DNA of 7,262 nucleotides, taken from contig JANPBI010000437.1 in NCBI GenBank assembly GCA_031430315.1, positions 1-7,262 on the forward strand, given 5' to 3'. The DNA comes from JAJNPS01 sp031430315 (lineage in GTDB: Bacteria; Pseudomonadota; Alphaproteobacteria; Rhodobacterales; Rhodobacteraceae). The notes beneath the pieces were generated by a model. That model had not been told where the DNA came from, made no database searches, and worked only from the letters and a program-made list of their open reading frames with translations. Shown one piece after another: positions 5,824 to 7,262 of this stretch (position 1 is its first letter; each line of letters starts with the position of its first letter). Position numbers and translations under genes: made by a program.

Positions 5824-7262
5824 TTAACTTCTAGGGGTTGATTTCATCGCGTTGGTGATGGCCATCGTCGCCACCGACACGCGGGTCACACGGGTCAGAA
5901 GGTCGATCACCACCTCTTTGTAGTTGGCGAAACGGTAGGTATTGAACTTTTCGCGGATCGTCGGGTCCTTGGGGGTCTTTTCCTTGTACTGGTCGAGAAT
6001 CCATTCAAGGCCTGAGCGGTTGCCGAGTTTGTAGTCCCAGCATTCGGGCGGGATGCCGGTCAGGGTGGTCTCGCTGTCCAGCGTGATCGTGCCGGTGGAC
6101 TTGTCGGCCTTGAGTGCGGGTTTTGGGGCCATGCCTGCCGCTTTGGCGCGGGTGTCGGGCACGTCGGTTCGGGTTAGTGGCCAAGGGGCGACGGATTCGT
6201 AGCCGATGTGCAGGTCCAGCAACGCCTGCCCCCAATCGCGCCATTGTGGGAAGTCGGGGTAGAACGGGATGCGGGGAAATTCGCGTTTCAGGTTGAGGGC
6301 AAAGGTTTCGCGGTACACGGGATCGTGCAGCACGCCGTAGACATAGGCGAAAATGTCATCCTTGGTGATGCGCGCGGGCTTGCCGTAATGGGCGGTGAAT
6401 TTGTTGAGCGCCCAATCGGTGATATTGTCGATGCGCTCGCCGGAGGGGGTGTATCGGTGGCGGGGGAGGCATGAAGCACCTGAAGCTGCGCCAACCATAT
6501 GCATGTCAACTGGCAGGTCTGATGCCATTGTCATGAATGGTTTCTGAGACGTAGGATCAGTGCATGAAATCAATGTGTTCTTTAGATCAGCATTTTCACC
6601 AAACATAGATTTAGCTTGGTTTAACATTTCAATGAGCGGAGGATAGAAGACCAAGTTCAGTTTGTCGAAAGGGCGGTAAAGGGAAGTGACAATCTTTGAA
6701 TGATCAAGTTTAAGCGGCGTGTTTTGCGACAGTCGCTTCTTTACTGAGCGCGTCCATTTCACGGTTAGATCAATAGGTGTGGGTGGTCTATCTTTTGACA
6801 AAAGAGAGTGCTGGGCCAATCTTTCCTGTTCATAGCCTTCGACTAAAAACCCCAGTTTCTCCCAAAGTTGTTCGGACTCCCGGCCGTAAATCCACTCGTC
6901 TCGATTTGTAACATGTCCAAAACTAAATAGTTTGAAAACCGCCCGTTCCTGCCCCTTTGCCTTCGCGGCCTTTGTTGGCTTATCAGCCAGAGGCAGTAGA
7001 CTTGTCCAGTCGTTCTCATCTTGATTGATCCAGTTCGCTCGTCCGTCCGGTACAATCAAATCATATCCTGCGTCACTCGCCTTCACATGCGACAACCAGG
7101 ACAGTTTATCCTCTGCCGTGTCCATCTCTGGCCGCCGCACATAGAACACCCGTCCGGGCGCTTTCTCCTTTTTCGGATCACGCTTGCGGCGTACCAGAAA
7201 GGAAATCGCGACCCCAGTTTGGATACCAAAGACGTTGTTCTTGGTGCCTGAAAGCTTCGGGT
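5824..7262 (-). CDS. Type ISP restriction-modification enzyme, C-terminal part (cut by window edge)
   Basis: The last 478 codons of a gene entering from the right edge. The frame is open to the edge, and a GTG at 7149 is internal, not the start. Residues are numbered from the edge. They include F-G-I-Q-T-G-V-A-I (11-19), a segment I place at the end of the methyltransferase region, then SLYRPFDKLNLVFYPPL (193-209) and CLPRHRY (264-270). After these come NITDWALNKF (279-288), YVYGVLHDPVYR (306-317) and FYPDFPQWRDWG (333-344). This order matches the C-terminal specificity region of single-chain Type ISP enzymes such as LlaBIII and LlaGI, which join an Mrr-like nuclease, a RecA-like translocase, an N6-adenine methyltransferase and a target-recognition domain in about 1,500-1,600 residues. 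The catalytic domains lie outside, so activity cannot be judged. GC content drops sharply in the middle (about 6480-7080). It converges on tRNA-Thr and ends in TAA, with no T-tailed hairpin after it. A related Eco57I-like or predicted-helicase protein is the main alternative. Confidence 0.87.
   Translation of the reverse strand, partial: PKLSGTKNNVFGIQTGVAISFLVRRKRDPKKEKAPGRVFYVRRPEMDTAEDKLSWLSHVKASDAGYDLIVPDGRANWINQDENDWTSLLPLADKPTKAAKAKGQERAVFKLFSFGHVTNRDEWIYGRESEQLWEKLGFLVEGYEQERLAQHSLLSKDRPPTPIDLTVKWTRSVKKRLSQNTPLKLDHSKIVTSLYRPFDKLNLVFYPPLIEMLNQAKSMFGENADLKNTLISCTDPTSQKPFMTMASDLPVDMHMVGAASGASCLPRHRYTPSGERIDNITDWALNKFTAHYGKPARITKDDIFAYVYGVLHDPVYRETFALNLKREFPRIPFYPDFPQWRDWGQALLDLHIGYESVAPWPLTRTDVPDTRAKAAGMAPKPALKADKSTGTITLDSETTLTGIPPECWDYKLGNRSGLEWILDQYKEKTPKDPTIREKFNTYRFANYKEVVIDLLTRVTRVSVATMAITNAMKSTPRS

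Noticed and set aside
7147..7149. GTG as the start of the minus-strand gene at the right edge
   Set aside because: The frame remains open to the window edge and the upstream residues (F-G-I-Q-T-G-V-A-I and following) continue the ISP family match, so this is an internal valine.

Overview
The window looks like chromosomal DNA of an alphaproteobacterium, most likely from the Rhodobacteraceae/roseobacter group. The reasons are a GC-rich core, GC-ending codons, and two neighbourhoods typical of that group: tsaD-gpsA-YciI reading left, and hemD, a mitofilin-like gene and a HemY-like TPR gene reading right. This is inferred from protein character and gene order. No genus can be named from sequence inspection alone.

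Layout. Positions 1-2119 hold a tightly packed minus-strand operon read from right to left: tsaD (tRNA t6A modification), gpsA (glycerol-3-phosphate dehydrogenase, phospholipid precursor) and the first 22 codons of a YciI-family gene. The genes overlap by 4 bp or are separated by 3 bp. A 45-bp divergent intergenic region (2120-2164) separates this operon from a rightward group: hemD (uroporphyrinogen-III synthase), an alphaproteobacterial mitofilin/Mic60-like inner-membrane coiled-coil protein, and a HemY N-terminal-type membrane TPR protein ending in a four-cysteine metal-ribbon-like motif. The rightward group links tetrapyrrole synthesis with envelope architecture. A tRNA-Thr(CGT) gene and a strong intrinsic terminator (5754-5778) follow. 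TsaD makes the modification expected at A37 of that same tRNA.

Beyond the tRNA the character changes. From 5824 to the right edge runs the C-terminal 478 codons of a large minus-strand protein, recognised as a Type ISP single-chain restriction-modification enzyme (LlaBIII/LlaGI-like). Its upstream part, with the expected nuclease, translocase and catalytic methyltransferase domains, lies outside the window. The gene is a compositional mosaic: about 65% GC in the C-terminal part, falling to about 37-50% in the middle (roughly 6480-7080), as expected if a target-recognition segment was exchanged. Its place directly behind a tRNA 3' end suggests the edge of a genomic or defence island, but no integrase or att repeat is visible.

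Apart from the ISP gene, everything here is core-genome material. I see no clearly new system. The points most worth following are the mosaic ISP gene at the tRNA, the metal-ribbon tail of the HemY-like protein, and the compact divergent tsaD/hemD control region. No gene-free stretch exceeds 300 bp. The longest, 5734-5823, holds the terminator and nothing else I can support.
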